A stretch of DNA of 42,352 nucleotides from an uncultured Oscillospiraceae bacterium. Its GTDB lineage: Bacteria; Bacillota; Clostridia; Oscillospirales; Oscillospiraceae. A program made the position numbers and the translations under genes. The notes beneath the pieces were generated by a model that did no database searches, was not told the origin of the DNA, and was given only the letters and a program-made list of their open reading frames with translations. The DNA lies in NCBI GenBank assembly GCA_946546815.1, contig CAMNOL010000007.1, positions 1 through 42,352 of the forward strand, given 5' to 3'. The stretch's first letter is position 1. Each line of letters begins with the position of its first letter. Positions 15,163 through 22,875 of this stretch are shown here, piece after piece.

Positions 15163-16263
15163 ATGCAGATTGTTTGTATTTCCTATACTCTGTGGGACCG
15201 GTCCGTTCGTTTCAGGATGCTGACCCAGACCATTCCCAACGCAGAAATCCTGTTTTTTGAACCGGCTCAGCCCCTGCTGTCCAAATACCGCCGCCCCCGG
15301 GAGGGCGCAAAAACTGCCCCCAACGTCACCGCTTTTACGCTGCCCGCCAGTGTGCCCTCCGGTGAAGAAGGCGCCGCCCGCATCGCACAGCGCAGCCGAA
15401 AAAATGCCGCTTATATCCGCCGGTGTATGCTGGAGCACGCCTTTGACGAGCCGGTGCTGTGGCTGACCTGTCCGGATCAGGCCGGACTCATTTATGAGCT
15501 CTCCGAAGCCCGGGGCCTGGTGTACGACTGTGACCGGGACTGGCAGGGCTTTCCCTTCGACTGGGAAGCTGCGCTGGCTGAAGAGGCGGATGTGGTGGTG
15601 GCGGCGGCTCCCTCCATCCAGAGCCGCCTCCGGCAGTTCAGCGGCAACGTGGTCATGCTGCCCAACGGGGTGGATTATCCCCTGTTTTCCCAGGCAGCAG
15701 GTACCTTCCCCTCCCTGCCCACCGACCTGCAGCGGGTGTTTTCCCCCATCTTCGGTTATCTCGGCGAAGTGGATGACTTTACCCAGCTCTCTCCGGTGTA
15801 CCGGGCCGCTTCCCAGCATCCGGAGTGGAACTTTGTGTTTGTCGGGCCCTGTTCCCGCCGAAATCCCGGCTTTTCTCAGCTGAGCCGGCTGACCAATGTG
15901 TTTTTTTTGGGGGAAAAATCTCTGTCCACCCAGCCCAGATATCTGTCCGGCTTTGACGTGTGCTTCTCCCTGGTCAGCGAGCAGATGGAGGATCCGGCGG
16001 TGGCGCCGGAGCAGCTGTACCAGTATCTGGCCTCCGGCAAGCCAATTGTCATGATGACCGGAGGAAAACTGGACGATTTCTACCGCGAAGTGGTCTCCGC
16101 CGCCCATTTCGACGCAGAATTCGTCGTCTCCTGCGAGGCTCTTTTGGAGGAGGAGCACGCCCAGGGCCACGCCGCCCTGCGCATCCACTATGCCGAAGGG
16201 GCGGACTGGCAGCAGCGCAGCAGGCAGCTCTACCAGATTCTGGACGCCAACGGCCTGTCCTGA
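15163..16263 (+). CDS. Glycosyltransferase, group 1 (TuaH-like)
   Basis: This 366-residue cytoplasmic protein has the GT-B layout: an N-terminal domain (MQIVCISYTLWD) with a conserved YDCDRDWQGFPFDW stretch, the linker motif VVMLPNGVDYPLF, a second domain with IFGYLGEVDD, and the nucleotide-sugar site EQLYQYLASGKPIV. The pattern resembles TuaH and related transferases of cell-wall or exopolysaccharide synthesis. Donor and acceptor sugars are unknown. The ATG at 15163 was chosen because AAGAGGTG ends about 9 bases upstream. No other polysaccharide genes are nearby, which is unusual for such enzymes. Confidence 0.8.
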   Translation: MQIVCISYTLWDRSVRFRMLTQTIPNAEILFFEPAQPLLSKYRRPREGAKTAPNVTAFTLPASVPSGEEGAARIAQRSRKNAAYIRRCMLEHAFDEPVLWLTCPDQAGLIYELSEARGLVYDCDRDWQGFPFDWEAALAEEADVVVAAAPSIQSRLRQFSGNVVMLPNGVDYPLFSQAAGTFPSLPTDLQRVFSPIFGYLGEVDDFTQLSPVYRAASQHPEWNFVFVGPCSRRNPGFSQLSRLTNVFFLGEKSLSTQPRYLSGFDVCFSLVSEQMEDPAVAPEQLYQYLASGKPIVMMTGGKLDDFYREVVSAAHFDAEFVVSCEALLEEEHAQGHAALRIHYAEGADWQQRSRQLYQILDANGLS

Positions 16264-16393
16264 GATGCTTTCCCAGGAGCAGCCCCCCGGCAAAAAAGGC
16301 TCGTGTCTGTTGTGAGATTTATTCAACGCTTCCCCATTTTTTTCTTTTTCCTTGTGGAACAGTCCAAACTTCTGACTTATGTGCTGGTTCCAC

Positions 16394-16422
16394 TTGAAAA
16401 ATCCCATTTCGTGGGCTAAAAT
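16394..16422 (+). promoter_or_regulatory. Sigma-A promoter for the purine cluster
   Basis: TTGAAA (16394-16399) and TAAAAT (16417-16422) are 17 bases apart. The start would be near 16429, leaving a ~170-base leader before purE. Confidence 0.75.
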
Positions 16423-16453
16423 AGAGGCAAATCAAGGCGAGGAGGGAATCGGT

Positions 16454-16603
16454 ATGACTCAGTTCCGCAGCGGCAATCAGATCGTGAACCCCGGGGCTAT
16501 TTTCCACGTCACCGGTCTACCCTTTCCTATCAGCAGGCAGCGTGCGTCACTCTGCCTGCTGTTTTTTCTCGCCTGTTACCCCTTTCAGGAGGTTTATTTA
16601 TGA
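16454..16603 (+). CDS. Putative purE leader ORF, translationally coupled to purE
   Basis: A 49-codon ORF starts with ATG seven bases after a near-ideal GGAGGG (16441-16446). It begins MTQFRSGNQIVNPG and ends ACYPFQEVYL. Its TGA (16601-16603) overlaps the purE ATG (16600-16602) as ATGA. It runs straight through the leader terminator at 16531-16567. The second half is hydrophobic. I recognise no family and it is not PurS. The arrangement suggests that ribosomes translating the leader control terminator folding and feed initiation at purE; this is inference. It might instead be a fortuitous frame across an unknown riboswitch. Confidence 0.45.
   Translation: MTQFRSGNQIVNPGAIFHVTGLPFPISRQRASLCLLFFLACYPFQEVYL
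16531..16567 (+). terminator. Intrinsic terminator in the purE leader (attenuator)
   Basis: CAGCAGGCAG/CTGCCTGCTG is a perfect 10-bp stem with an 11-base loop, followed by TTTTTT. Its position between promoter and purE means the cluster is expressed only on read-through. Confidence 0.85.
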
Positions 16604-17091
16604 AAAAAGTTGCAGTTATCATGGGATCTGACAGCGATCTGTCGGTCATGATGGACGCCGTAGAGAAGCTGAAGCACTTCGGCATTCCCTATGAGGTCCA
16701 CGTCATCTCCGCCCACCGCACCCCCGCCGCCGCAGAGCAGTTCGCCTCCTCCGCCGCGGACAACGGCTTCGGCGTCATCATCGCCGGCGCAGGCAAAGCA
16801 GCCCATCTGGGGGGCGTGCTGGCAGCCTACACCACCCTGCCGGTCATCGGCGTGCCCATCAAGACCTCTATGATGGGCGGCCTGGACAGCCTGCTGTCCA
16901 TTGTGCAGATGCCCTCCGGCATTCCCGTGGCCACGGTGGGGGTCAACGGCGCCGCCAACGCGGGCATTCTGGCCGCTCAGATGCTGTCTCTGGAGGACCC
17001 CTCTCTGGTGGAGAAACTCTCCGCCTTCAAGGAGGACATGGCACAGAGCGTGGCAAAGAAGGACGCCAAAATTCAGAGCAAGGTCTACTGA
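16600..17091 (+). CDS. purE: 5-(carboxyamino)imidazole ribonucleotide mutase / AIR carboxylase
   Basis: This 163-residue enzyme forms carboxyaminoimidazole ribonucleotide in de novo purine synthesis, as an octamer. Visible motifs are VIMGSDSDLSVM (7-18), ISAHRTP (36-42) and the GAGKAAHLGG loop (about 62-71). GSDSD and the absence of purK here leave open whether it is a class I mutase with purK elsewhere or a class II enzyme using free CO2, as in some anaerobes. AGGAGG precedes the start, and the leader ORF overlaps it by four bases. It is first of the pur cluster. Confidence 0.95.
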   Translation: MKKVAVIMGSDSDLSVMMDAVEKLKHFGIPYEVHVISAHRTPAAAEQFASSAADNGFGVIIAGAGKAAHLGGVLAAYTTLPVIGVPIKTSMMGGLDSLLSIVQMPSGIPVATVGVNGAANAGILAAQMLSLEDPSLVEKLSAFKEDMAQSVAKKDAKIQSKVY

Positions 17092-17142
17092 TCCATCAGC
17101 AAACAATCTCCCCAACCATCAGATTGAAAGGAAGTAATGATT

Positions 17143-17853
17143 ATGGAAAAGCTGCAGCAGCTGTATGAGGGCAAAGCCAAGAAAGTATTCGCCACCGACG
17201 ACCCCAACGTCGTTATCGTGGACTACAAGGACGACGCCACCGCATTCAACGGCCTGAAGAAGGGCACCATCGTGGGCAAGGGCGTCATCAACAACAAAAT
17301 GTCCAACTTCATGATGCAGAAGCTGGAAAAAGAGGGCATCCCCACTCACTTCGTGGAGCAGCTGTCCGACCGTGAGACCGCCGTCAAGAAGGTCACCATC
17401 CTGCCGCTGGAGGTCATTGTCCGCAACATCTCTGCCGGTTCCTTCGCCAAGCACTACGGCGTGAAGGAGGGCATCGTGTTCGATGAGCCCACCATCGAGT
17501 TCTCCTACAAAAACGACGACCTGGGCGACCCCCTGCTGAACGAGTACCACGCTGTGGCGCTGAAGCTGGCCACCTGGGATGAGATCGCTCTGGTCAAAGA
17601 GTACACCTTCAAGATCAACGCCTTCCTGAAGTCCTACATGAAGAGCATCGGCATCGACCTGGTGGACTTCAAGATCGAGTTCGGCAAGACCGCTGACGGC
17701 CAGATCGTTCTGGCTGACGAGATCAGCCCCGACACCTGCCGCCTGTGGGACGAGAACACCCATGAGAAGCTGGACAAGGACCGCTTCCGCCGTGATATGG
17801 GCAACGTGGAGGACGCTTACCAGGAGGTCATGCGCCGCCTGATGGGAGAATAA
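17143..17853 (+). CDS. purC: SAICAR synthase
   Basis: This 236-residue enzyme joins aspartate to CAIR using ATP. Signatures include LYEGKAKKVF (8-17), DYKDDATAFNG (about 27-37), LPLEVIVRNISAGS (about 87-100) and LVDFKIEFGK with LADEISPDTCRLWD near 180-205. The ATG at 17143 has AAAGGAAG correctly placed; the in-frame ATG at 17137 is too close. It lies 51 bases after purE. A 161-base spacer follows before purM, where purF commonly sits in clostridial clusters. Confidence 0.96.
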   Translation: MEKLQQLYEGKAKKVFATDDPNVVIVDYKDDATAFNGLKKGTIVGKGVINNKMSNFMMQKLEKEGIPTHFVEQLSDRETAVKKVTILPLEVIVRNISAGSFAKHYGVKEGIVFDEPTIEFSYKNDDLGDPLLNEYHAVALKLATWDEIALVKEYTFKINAFLKSYMKSIGIDLVDFKIEFGKTADGQIVLADEISPDTCRLWDENTHEKLDKDRFRRDMGNVEDAYQEVMRRLMGE

Positions 17854-18014
17854 TTCCCCCGCTGTAACCCTGCAAACGGTCACAACGGTAACAGAGGATG
17901 TTCATGAGAGCTTCTTTCATGAACTGCCAGCTGAACCCTGTCAGAGCACAGATTCCTCCCCGGAACTGTGGAGTCTGACGCTGATAACTGACAAATCTGA
18001 GGAGTTAAACGGAC
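17854..18014 (+). other. 161-base structured spacer between purC and purM
   Basis: The spacer has no ORF of note. It contains GTTCATGA/TCATGAAC (17900-17924), an 8-bp perfect hairpin, and CAGA..CTCC/GGAG.TCTG near 17949-17977. Neither is followed by a T-tract, so they are not terminators; processing sites or an RNA-level regulator are possible. Confidence 0.45.
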
Positions 18015-19082
18015 ATGAACAACAACAGCAGATCTGAATCCTACGCCGCCGCCGGCGTGGACGTCACCGCCGGCTACCAGGCGGTGGACCGCATCAAGCC
18101 GCTGGTGGCTTCTACCGCCGTCCCCGGCGTAATGGGCGGTCTGGGCGGCTTCGGCGGCCTGTTTGCCCCGGACCTGGCCGGTATGAAAAAGCCCGTTCTG
18201 GTCTCCGGCACCGACGGCGTAGGCACCAAACTGAAGCTCGCTTTCCTGTTGGACAAGCACGACACCGTGGGCATCGACTGCGTCGCCATGTGCGTCAATG
18301 ACATCATCTGCGGCGGCGCCAAACCCCTGTTTTTCCTGGATTACATCGCCTGCGGCAAAAACTACCCTGAACGCATCGAGCAGATCGTCAGGGGCATCAC
18401 CGACGGCTGCAAGCAGTCCGGCTGTGCGCTCATCGGCGGCGAGACCGCGGAAATGCCCGGCTTCTACCCGGAGGACGAGTACGACCTGGCCGGCTTCTCT
18501 GTGGGCATTGTGGATGAGCAGCAGATCATTGATCCGGAGCAGCGGATGAAGGAAGGGGACGTGCTGGTGGGCATGACCTCCAGCGGCGTTCACTCCAACG
18601 GCTTCTCCCTGGTACGCAAGGTTCTGGACATTGAGAACCACTACAACGACCATTATCCCTCCCTGGGATGCACCCTGGGCGAAGCTCTGCTGGCCCCCAC
18701 CACCATCTATGTCCGGGCCATCCTGAGTATGCTGAAGGACGGCGTGGACATCCACGGCATCAGCCACATCACCGGCGGCGGCTTCTTTGAAAACGTGCCC
18801 CGCATGATGAAGAAGGGCCTGACCGCCCGCATCAATCCCCTGTCCTTCCCCCGCCTGCCCATTTTTGATATCATCAAGGAAGCTGGAAACATCCCCACCC
18901 GGGATATGTACAACACCTTCAACATGGGCATCGGCATGGTAGTTGCCGTTCCCAAAGACCAGGTCAGCCTGGCCATGGGCACCGCCGTTCGGGCGGGACA
19001 GCACGCCTACGTCATCGGCTCCGTCGTCAAGGGCGAAGAGGGCAAGCGGGGCGTAATCGTGGAAGGCATCGGTGAAGCATGA
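18015..19082 (+). CDS. purM: Phosphoribosylformylglycinamidine cyclo-ligase (AIR synthetase)
   Basis: This 355-residue ATP-dependent enzyme closes the imidazole ring. It starts [20 protein letters not shown] and shows [22 protein letters not shown] (about 64-77), [18 protein letters not shown] and the glycine-rich [13 protein letters not shown] motif. AGGAGTTAAA precedes the ATG. Its stop overlaps the purN start by four bases (ATGA), so the two are probably translationally coupled. Confidence 0.97.
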   Translation: MNNNSRSESYAAAGVDVTAGYQAVDRIKPLVASTAVPGVMGGLGGFGGLFAPDLAGMKKPVLVSGTDGVGTKLKLAFLLDKHDTVGIDCVAMCVNDIICGGAKPLFFLDYIACGKNYPERIEQIVRGITDGCKQSGCALIGGETAEMPGFYPEDEYDLAGFSVGIVDEQQIIDPEQRMKEGDVLVGMTSSGVHSNGFSLVRKVLDIENHYNDHYPSLGCTLGEALLAPTTIYVRAILSMLKDGVDIHGISHITGGGFFENVPRMMKKGLTARINPLSFPRLPIFDIIKEAGNIPTRDMYNTFNMGIGMVVAVPKDQVSLAMGTAVRAGQHAYVIGSVVKGEEGKRGVIVEGIGEA

Positions 19083-19708
19083 AGCGCATCGCTGTGCTGG
19101 TGTCCGGCGGGGGCACCAATCTCCAGGCGCTGATCGACGCTCAGGCCAGAGGGGAGATTCAAAACGGCACCATCGCCGCAGTGATCTCCTCCTCCCCTGG
19201 CGCCTACGCTCTGGAGCGGGCCGGAAAGGCGGGCATCCCCGGTTACGTGGTGAACCGGAAGGACTACGACTCCAACCGGGAGATGACCCTGGCCCTGCTG
19301 AAGCAGCTCAGGGAGCTGGACATTGACCTGATCGTACTGGCCGGATTCATGTATGTCCTCACCGAGGAGCTGGTCCATGCCTACCGCAACGCCATCATCA
19401 ACGTCCACCCGGCGCTGATCCCCTCCTTCTGCGGAGAGGGCTTCTACGGTCTCCACGTCCACGAAAAGGCTCTGGCCTACGGCGTGAAGGTCTCCGGCGC
19501 CACGGTGCACTTTGTCTCTGAGGAGTGCGACGGCGGCCCGGTGATCCTGCAGAAGGCGGTGGAGGTCCGGGAGGACGACACCCCCAAGCTGCTCCAGCGG
19601 CGCATCATGGAAGAGGCAGAGTGGCAGCTGCTGCCCAGGGCAGTCAGTCTGTTCTGCCAGGACCGGCTGAAGGTAGAAGGAAGAATCGTCCGTATTTTAC
19701 CGGAATAA
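19079..19708 (+). CDS. purN: Phosphoribosylglycinamide formyltransferase
   Basis: This 209-residue enzyme transfers the formyl group of 10-formyl-THF to GAR. Motifs are [15 protein letters not shown] (7-21), the catalytic [10 protein letters not shown] (Asn/His) near residue 109, and [17 protein letters not shown] carrying the catalytic Asp. In most bacterial enzymes the loop reads HPSLLP; here it is HPALIP, a conservative change. It overlaps purM by four bases. Confidence 0.96.
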   Translation: MKRIAVLVSGGGTNLQALIDAQARGEIQNGTIAAVISSSPGAYALERAGKAGIPGYVVNRKDYDSNREMTLALLKQLRELDIDLIVLAGFMYVLTEELVHAYRNAIINVHPALIPSFCGEGFYGLHVHEKALAYGVKVSGATVHFVSEECDGGPVILQKAVEVREDDTPKLLQRRIMEEAEWQLLPRAVSLFCQDRLKVEGRIVRILPE

Positions 19709-19775
19709 CCCTGATTTTTACAACGATTTACAGGCGCACACCATGCTCCTGTGGAGATGAAACGGAGAGAGCACT

Positions 19776-20480
19776 ATGAAGATCATCGACATTGCCCAGG
19801 CTCTGCGCACCAATGCGTACCCCGGCCGGGGGATTATCCTGGGCCGCAGCGCTGACAATCGGCAGGCAGTCATCGCCTATTTTATCATGGGCCGCAGCGT
19901 CAACAGCCGCAACCGCGTTTTCACCCCCACCGAGGACGGCATCCGCACCGAAGCCTTTGACCCGTCCAAGATGGTGGACCCCAGCCTGATTATCTATCAT
20001 CCGGTCCGCTATTTTGAGGGCAAGACCATCGTCACCAACGGCGACCAGACGGACACCATCTGGGAAGGCTTCAAGGCCGGCCACTGCTACCGCCATTCCC
20101 TGCTCACCCGAACCTTTGAGCCGGACGCGCCCAACTTCACCCCCAGGATTTCCGGCGTGGTGAAGCCCAACGGCGACTACAACCTGTCCATCCTCAAGAG
20201 CTTCGAGGGGGACCCGGATTACAGCTGCAAGTACTTCTATGAGTACAATGCAAAGCCCGGTTTCGGCCACTTCCTGCACACCTATATGGGCGACGGCAAC
20301 CCGCTGCCCTCCTTTGAGGGCGAGCCGGAGCTGATGCGGGTGGAGTGCGCCACCGCCGCCGAATTTGCCGACCTGCTGTGGGAAAACCTGAACAGCGACA
20401 ACAAGGTCTCCCTGTTTGTGCGCTACATCGACCTGGAGAGCGGCAAAACCGAGGATGTCATCAAAAACGTCAACGAGTAA
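19776..20480 (+). CDS. purO: IMP cyclohydrolase, archaeal PurO type
   Basis: This 234-residue protein of the IMP_cyclohyd family performs the last step of IMP synthesis, closing FAICAR to IMP. It is recognisable from AYPGRGIILGRSADNRQAV (14-32), AYFIMGRSVNSRNRVF (34-49) and YHPVRYF. This fold is unrelated to the C- or N-terminal parts of bacterial PurH and was first known from archaea. It precedes a stand-alone AICAR transformylase by only 15 bases, so the two together replace bifunctional PurH. GGAGAG precedes the start. Confidence 0.92.
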   Translation: MKIIDIAQALRTNAYPGRGIILGRSADNRQAVIAYFIMGRSVNSRNRVFTPTEDGIRTEAFDPSKMVDPSLIIYHPVRYFEGKTIVTNGDQTDTIWEGFKAGHCYRHSLLTRTFEPDAPNFTPRISGVVKPNGDYNLSILKSFEGDPDYSCKYFYEYNAKPGFGHFLHTYMGDGNPLPSFEGEPELMRVECATAAEFADLLWENLNSDNKVSLFVRYIDLESGKTEDVIKNVNE

Positions 20481-20495
20481 CACCGGAGGTTCAAA

Positions 20496-21671
20496 ATGAA
20501 AGAACTGGAACTGAAATACGGCTGCAACCCCAACCAGAAGCCCGCCAAGATCTACATGGGCGAGGGCGAGCTGCCCGTCACCGTACTCAACGGCAAGCCC
20601 GGCTATATCAACTTCATGGATGCGTTCAACTCCTGGCAGCTGGTCAAGGAGCTGAAGGCGGCCACCGGAATGCCCTCCGCCGCCTCTTTCAAGCACGTCT
20701 CCCCCGCCGGCGCCGCTGTGGGCCGTCCCCTCACCGACATTGACCGCAGGATCTACTTTGTGGAGCCTGACGCGGAGGTCACTCCCATCGCCGCCGCCTA
20801 CATCCGCGCCCGTGGTGCGGACCGGCTTTGCTCCTACGGTGACTGGGCCGCTCTGAGCGATGTGTGCGACGCCGCTACCGCTGCGTATCTGAAGAATGAG
20901 GTCTCCGACGGCATCATCGCCCCGGGCTACACCGACGAGGCGCTGGAGATCCTGAAGAGCAAGAAGAAGGGCAACTACAACGTCATCCAGATCGACCCGG
21001 ACTACGTCCCCAAGGCGCAGGAGCGCCGGGAGATCTTCGGCGTGGTCTTTGAGCAGGGCCACAACTTCCTGAAAATCGACGAGGAGATGCTGGGCAACAT
21101 CGTCACCGAGTCCAGGGACCTGCCCGAGAGCGCCAAGATCGACCTGATTGTCGCCCTCATCACGCTGAAGTACACCCAGTCCAACTCCGTCTGCTACGTG
21201 AAGGACGGTCAGACCATCGGCGTGGGGGCCGGCCAGCAGAGCCGCATCCACTGCACCCGTCTGGCGGGCGACAAGGCCAACAACTGGTGGATGCGTCAGC
21301 ATCCCAAGGTGCTGGGCCTGCAGTTCGTGGACAACATCCGCCGTCCCAACCGGGACAACGCCATCGACGTGTACACCTCCAACGAGTACGAGGATGTGCT
21401 GGCAGAGGGCGTGTGGCAGCAGACCTTTAAGGTGAAGCCGGAGCCTCTGACGGAAGCGGAAAAGAAGGAATGGGTGGCCAAGATGCAGGACGTGGCCTGC
21501 GGCTCTGACGCCTTCTTCCCCTTTGGCGACAATGTGGAGCGGGCCTTCAAGTCCGGCGTGAAGTATATCGCCGAGCCCGGCGGCTCCATCCGGGACGACA
21601 ACGTCATTGAAGCCTGCAACAGCCATGGCATTACCATGTGCTTCACCGGAATCCGTCTGTTCCATCACTGA
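20496..21671 (+). CDS. purH: AICAR formyltransferase (monofunctional, PurH C-domain type)
   Basis: This 391-residue protein corresponds to the transformylase half of PurH; the N-terminal IMP cyclohydrolase (MGS-like) half is absent. The catalytic Lys66-His67 pair is seen in AASFKHVSPAG, followed by the GVGAGQQSRIHCTRLAG folate-site motif (about 247-263) and the C-terminal GGSIRDDNVIEACN and RLFHH. It forms FAICAR from AICAR and 10-formyl-THF; PurO upstream completes the reaction pair. CGGAGG precedes the start. A weak terminator follows. Confidence 0.94.
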   Translation: MKELELKYGCNPNQKPAKIYMGEGELPVTVLNGKPGYINFMDAFNSWQLVKELKAATGMPSAASFKHVSPAGAAVGRPLTDIDRRIYFVEPDAEVTPIAAAYIRARGADRLCSYGDWAALSDVCDAATAAYLKNEVSDGIIAPGYTDEALEILKSKKKGNYNVIQIDPDYVPKAQERREIFGVVFEQGHNFLKIDEEMLGNIVTESRDLPESAKIDLIVALITLKYTQSNSVCYVKDGQTIGVGAGQQSRIHCTRLAGDKANNWWMRQHPKVLGLQFVDNIRRPNRDNAIDVYTSNEYEDVLAEGVWQQTFKVKPEPLTEAEKKEWVAKMQDVACGSDAFFPFGDNVERAFKSGVKYIAEPGGSIRDDNVIEACNSHGITMCFTGIRLFHH

Positions 21672-21677
21672 GTTTAC

Positions 21678-21706
21678 GGGGCAGGAGTCAAGCTCCTGTC
21701 CCTTTT
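21678..21706 (+). terminator. Weak intrinsic terminator after the AICAR transformylase
   Basis: GGGGCAGGAG-TCAAG-CTCCTGTCCC (one G-U pair) is followed by only TTTT, so read-through into the Nudix-dCMP deaminase-purD part is likely. Confidence 0.6.
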
Positions 21707-21726
21707 CAGCAAAAGGAGGGGTGTAG

Positions 21727-22245
21727 ATGAAACGTCTGCTGACCCTTGACGAGGGCAATTATACCAACGAAATGCCCGTGCACGAGCGCTGGAACGTGCG
21801 GGCAGTGATTTACCGGGACGGCAGACTGGCCATGGAACGCAGCCGCCGGGGGGAGTTCAAGTTTCCCGGCGGAACCGTGGACCCGGAGGAGGGCTTCCAC
21901 GCCGCGCTGTGCCGGGAGGTCCGGGAGGAGACCGGACTGCTGGTGATTCCGGAGTCCATTCACGAACTGGGCGAGATTCTGGAGCTGCGGGAGGACCTGT
22001 TTCACAAGGGCGTCAAGTACGTCTGCCACTCCCTGTTTTACCGGTGCGAGGTGAAGGATCACACCGTGGCCACCGCCAAAACGGAAAGCGAGATCCAGCA
22101 AGGCCTTCATCTGCACTGGGAAACCCCGGATCGCATCGCCGCAGCCAACGAAGCCTTCCGGCACAAGCGCTGGATTGCCCGGGATACGGCCTTTCTGTGG
22201 CTGTGGATGGAGCAGCAGTCCCACGCAGCCCCTCCCCTTCTGTAA
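21727..22245 (+). CDS. Nudix hydrolase
   Basis: This 172-residue protein has a complete Nudix box, GGTVDPEEGFHAALCREVREETGLL (starting at residue 48), with the REVREETG metal-binding core. It hydrolyses a nucleoside diphosphate linked to some other moiety; the substrate cannot be read from sequence. Its place in a purine cluster between AICAR transformylase and dCMP deaminase suggests nucleotide-pool cleaning (inference). AAAGGAGGGG precedes the start. Confidence 0.88.
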   Translation: MKRLLTLDEGNYTNEMPVHERWNVRAVIYRDGRLAMERSRRGEFKFPGGTVDPEEGFHAALCREVREETGLLVIPESIHELGEILELREDLFHKGVKYVCHSLFYRCEVKDHTVATAKTESEIQQGLHLHWETPDRIAAANEAFRHKRWIARDTAFLWLWMEQQSHAAPPLL

Positions 22246-22293
22246 CCGGCAAATCTGAAAAAACTGCGTATCCTGCAACCGGAGGTGTGTTTC

Positions 22294-22782
22294 ATGGCAA
22301 GACGCGACAAAATCAACTATTATCTGGACCTGGCGGACGTGGTCTCCCAGCGGGGCACCTGTCTGCGCCGCCGCTACGGCGCGGTGATCGTCAAGAACGA
22401 TGAGGTCATTTCCACCGGCTATGTGGGCGCGCCCCGGGGCAGGAAAAACTGCACGGATCTCCATTACTGCATCCGTCAGCAGATGAAAATCCCCCGGGGA
22501 GAGCGTTACGAGCTGTGCCGCAGCGTTCACGCCGAGGCAAACGCCATCATCAGCGCCGAGCGCAACAAGATGATCGGGGCCACCATGTACCTGTCCGGCC
22601 GGGAGGTCTCCACCGGAGCGTACATCCGCAACTCCAACAGCTGCTCCATGTGCAAGCGAATGATCATCAACGCCGGCATTGAACGGGTCATCGTCCGGGA
22701 CAATGAGGACGAGTACCGGGTGATTCAGGTACAGGACTGGATCGACAACGACGAGTCCCTGCTGGGCACCTTCGGTTATTGA
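22294..22782 (+). CDS. dCMP deaminase family protein (ComEB-like)
   Basis: This 162-residue zinc-dependent cytidine/deoxycytidylate deaminase fold has H79-A-E81 as catalytic pair (SVHAEANAII) and C117-x-x-C120 (SNSCSMCKRM) as the other zinc ligands. The usual Pro before the first Cys is Ser here. An extra Cys/His-rich stretch, NCTDLHYC (52-59), matches the second zinc site of dCMP deaminases. It would make dUMP from dCMP for thymidylate synthesis. The ATG at 22294 is used because CGGAGGTG is spaced for it, rather than the GTG at 22285. Confidence 0.88.
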   Translation: MARRDKINYYLDLADVVSQRGTCLRRRYGAVIVKNDEVISTGYVGAPRGRKNCTDLHYCIRQQMKIPRGERYELCRSVHAEANAIISAERNKMIGATMYLSGREVSTGAYIRNSNSCSMCKRMIINAGIERVIVRDNEDEYRVIQVQDWIDNDESLLGTFGY

Positions 22783-22875
22783 ATTTTACGTTTTTTCTGC
22801 GGAAGTTAGTTTCTGCAGCTGATCTGAACCCTTTGCGCCGCCCAGGCGCATGAATCCCGCAAAAGGAGTTTTACC

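Noticed and set aside
16430-16530. Purine, PRPP (ykkC), ZTP or THF riboswitch upstream of purE
   Set aside because: I compared by eye for the conserved core segments of each class and did not find them; a covariance search would be decisive.
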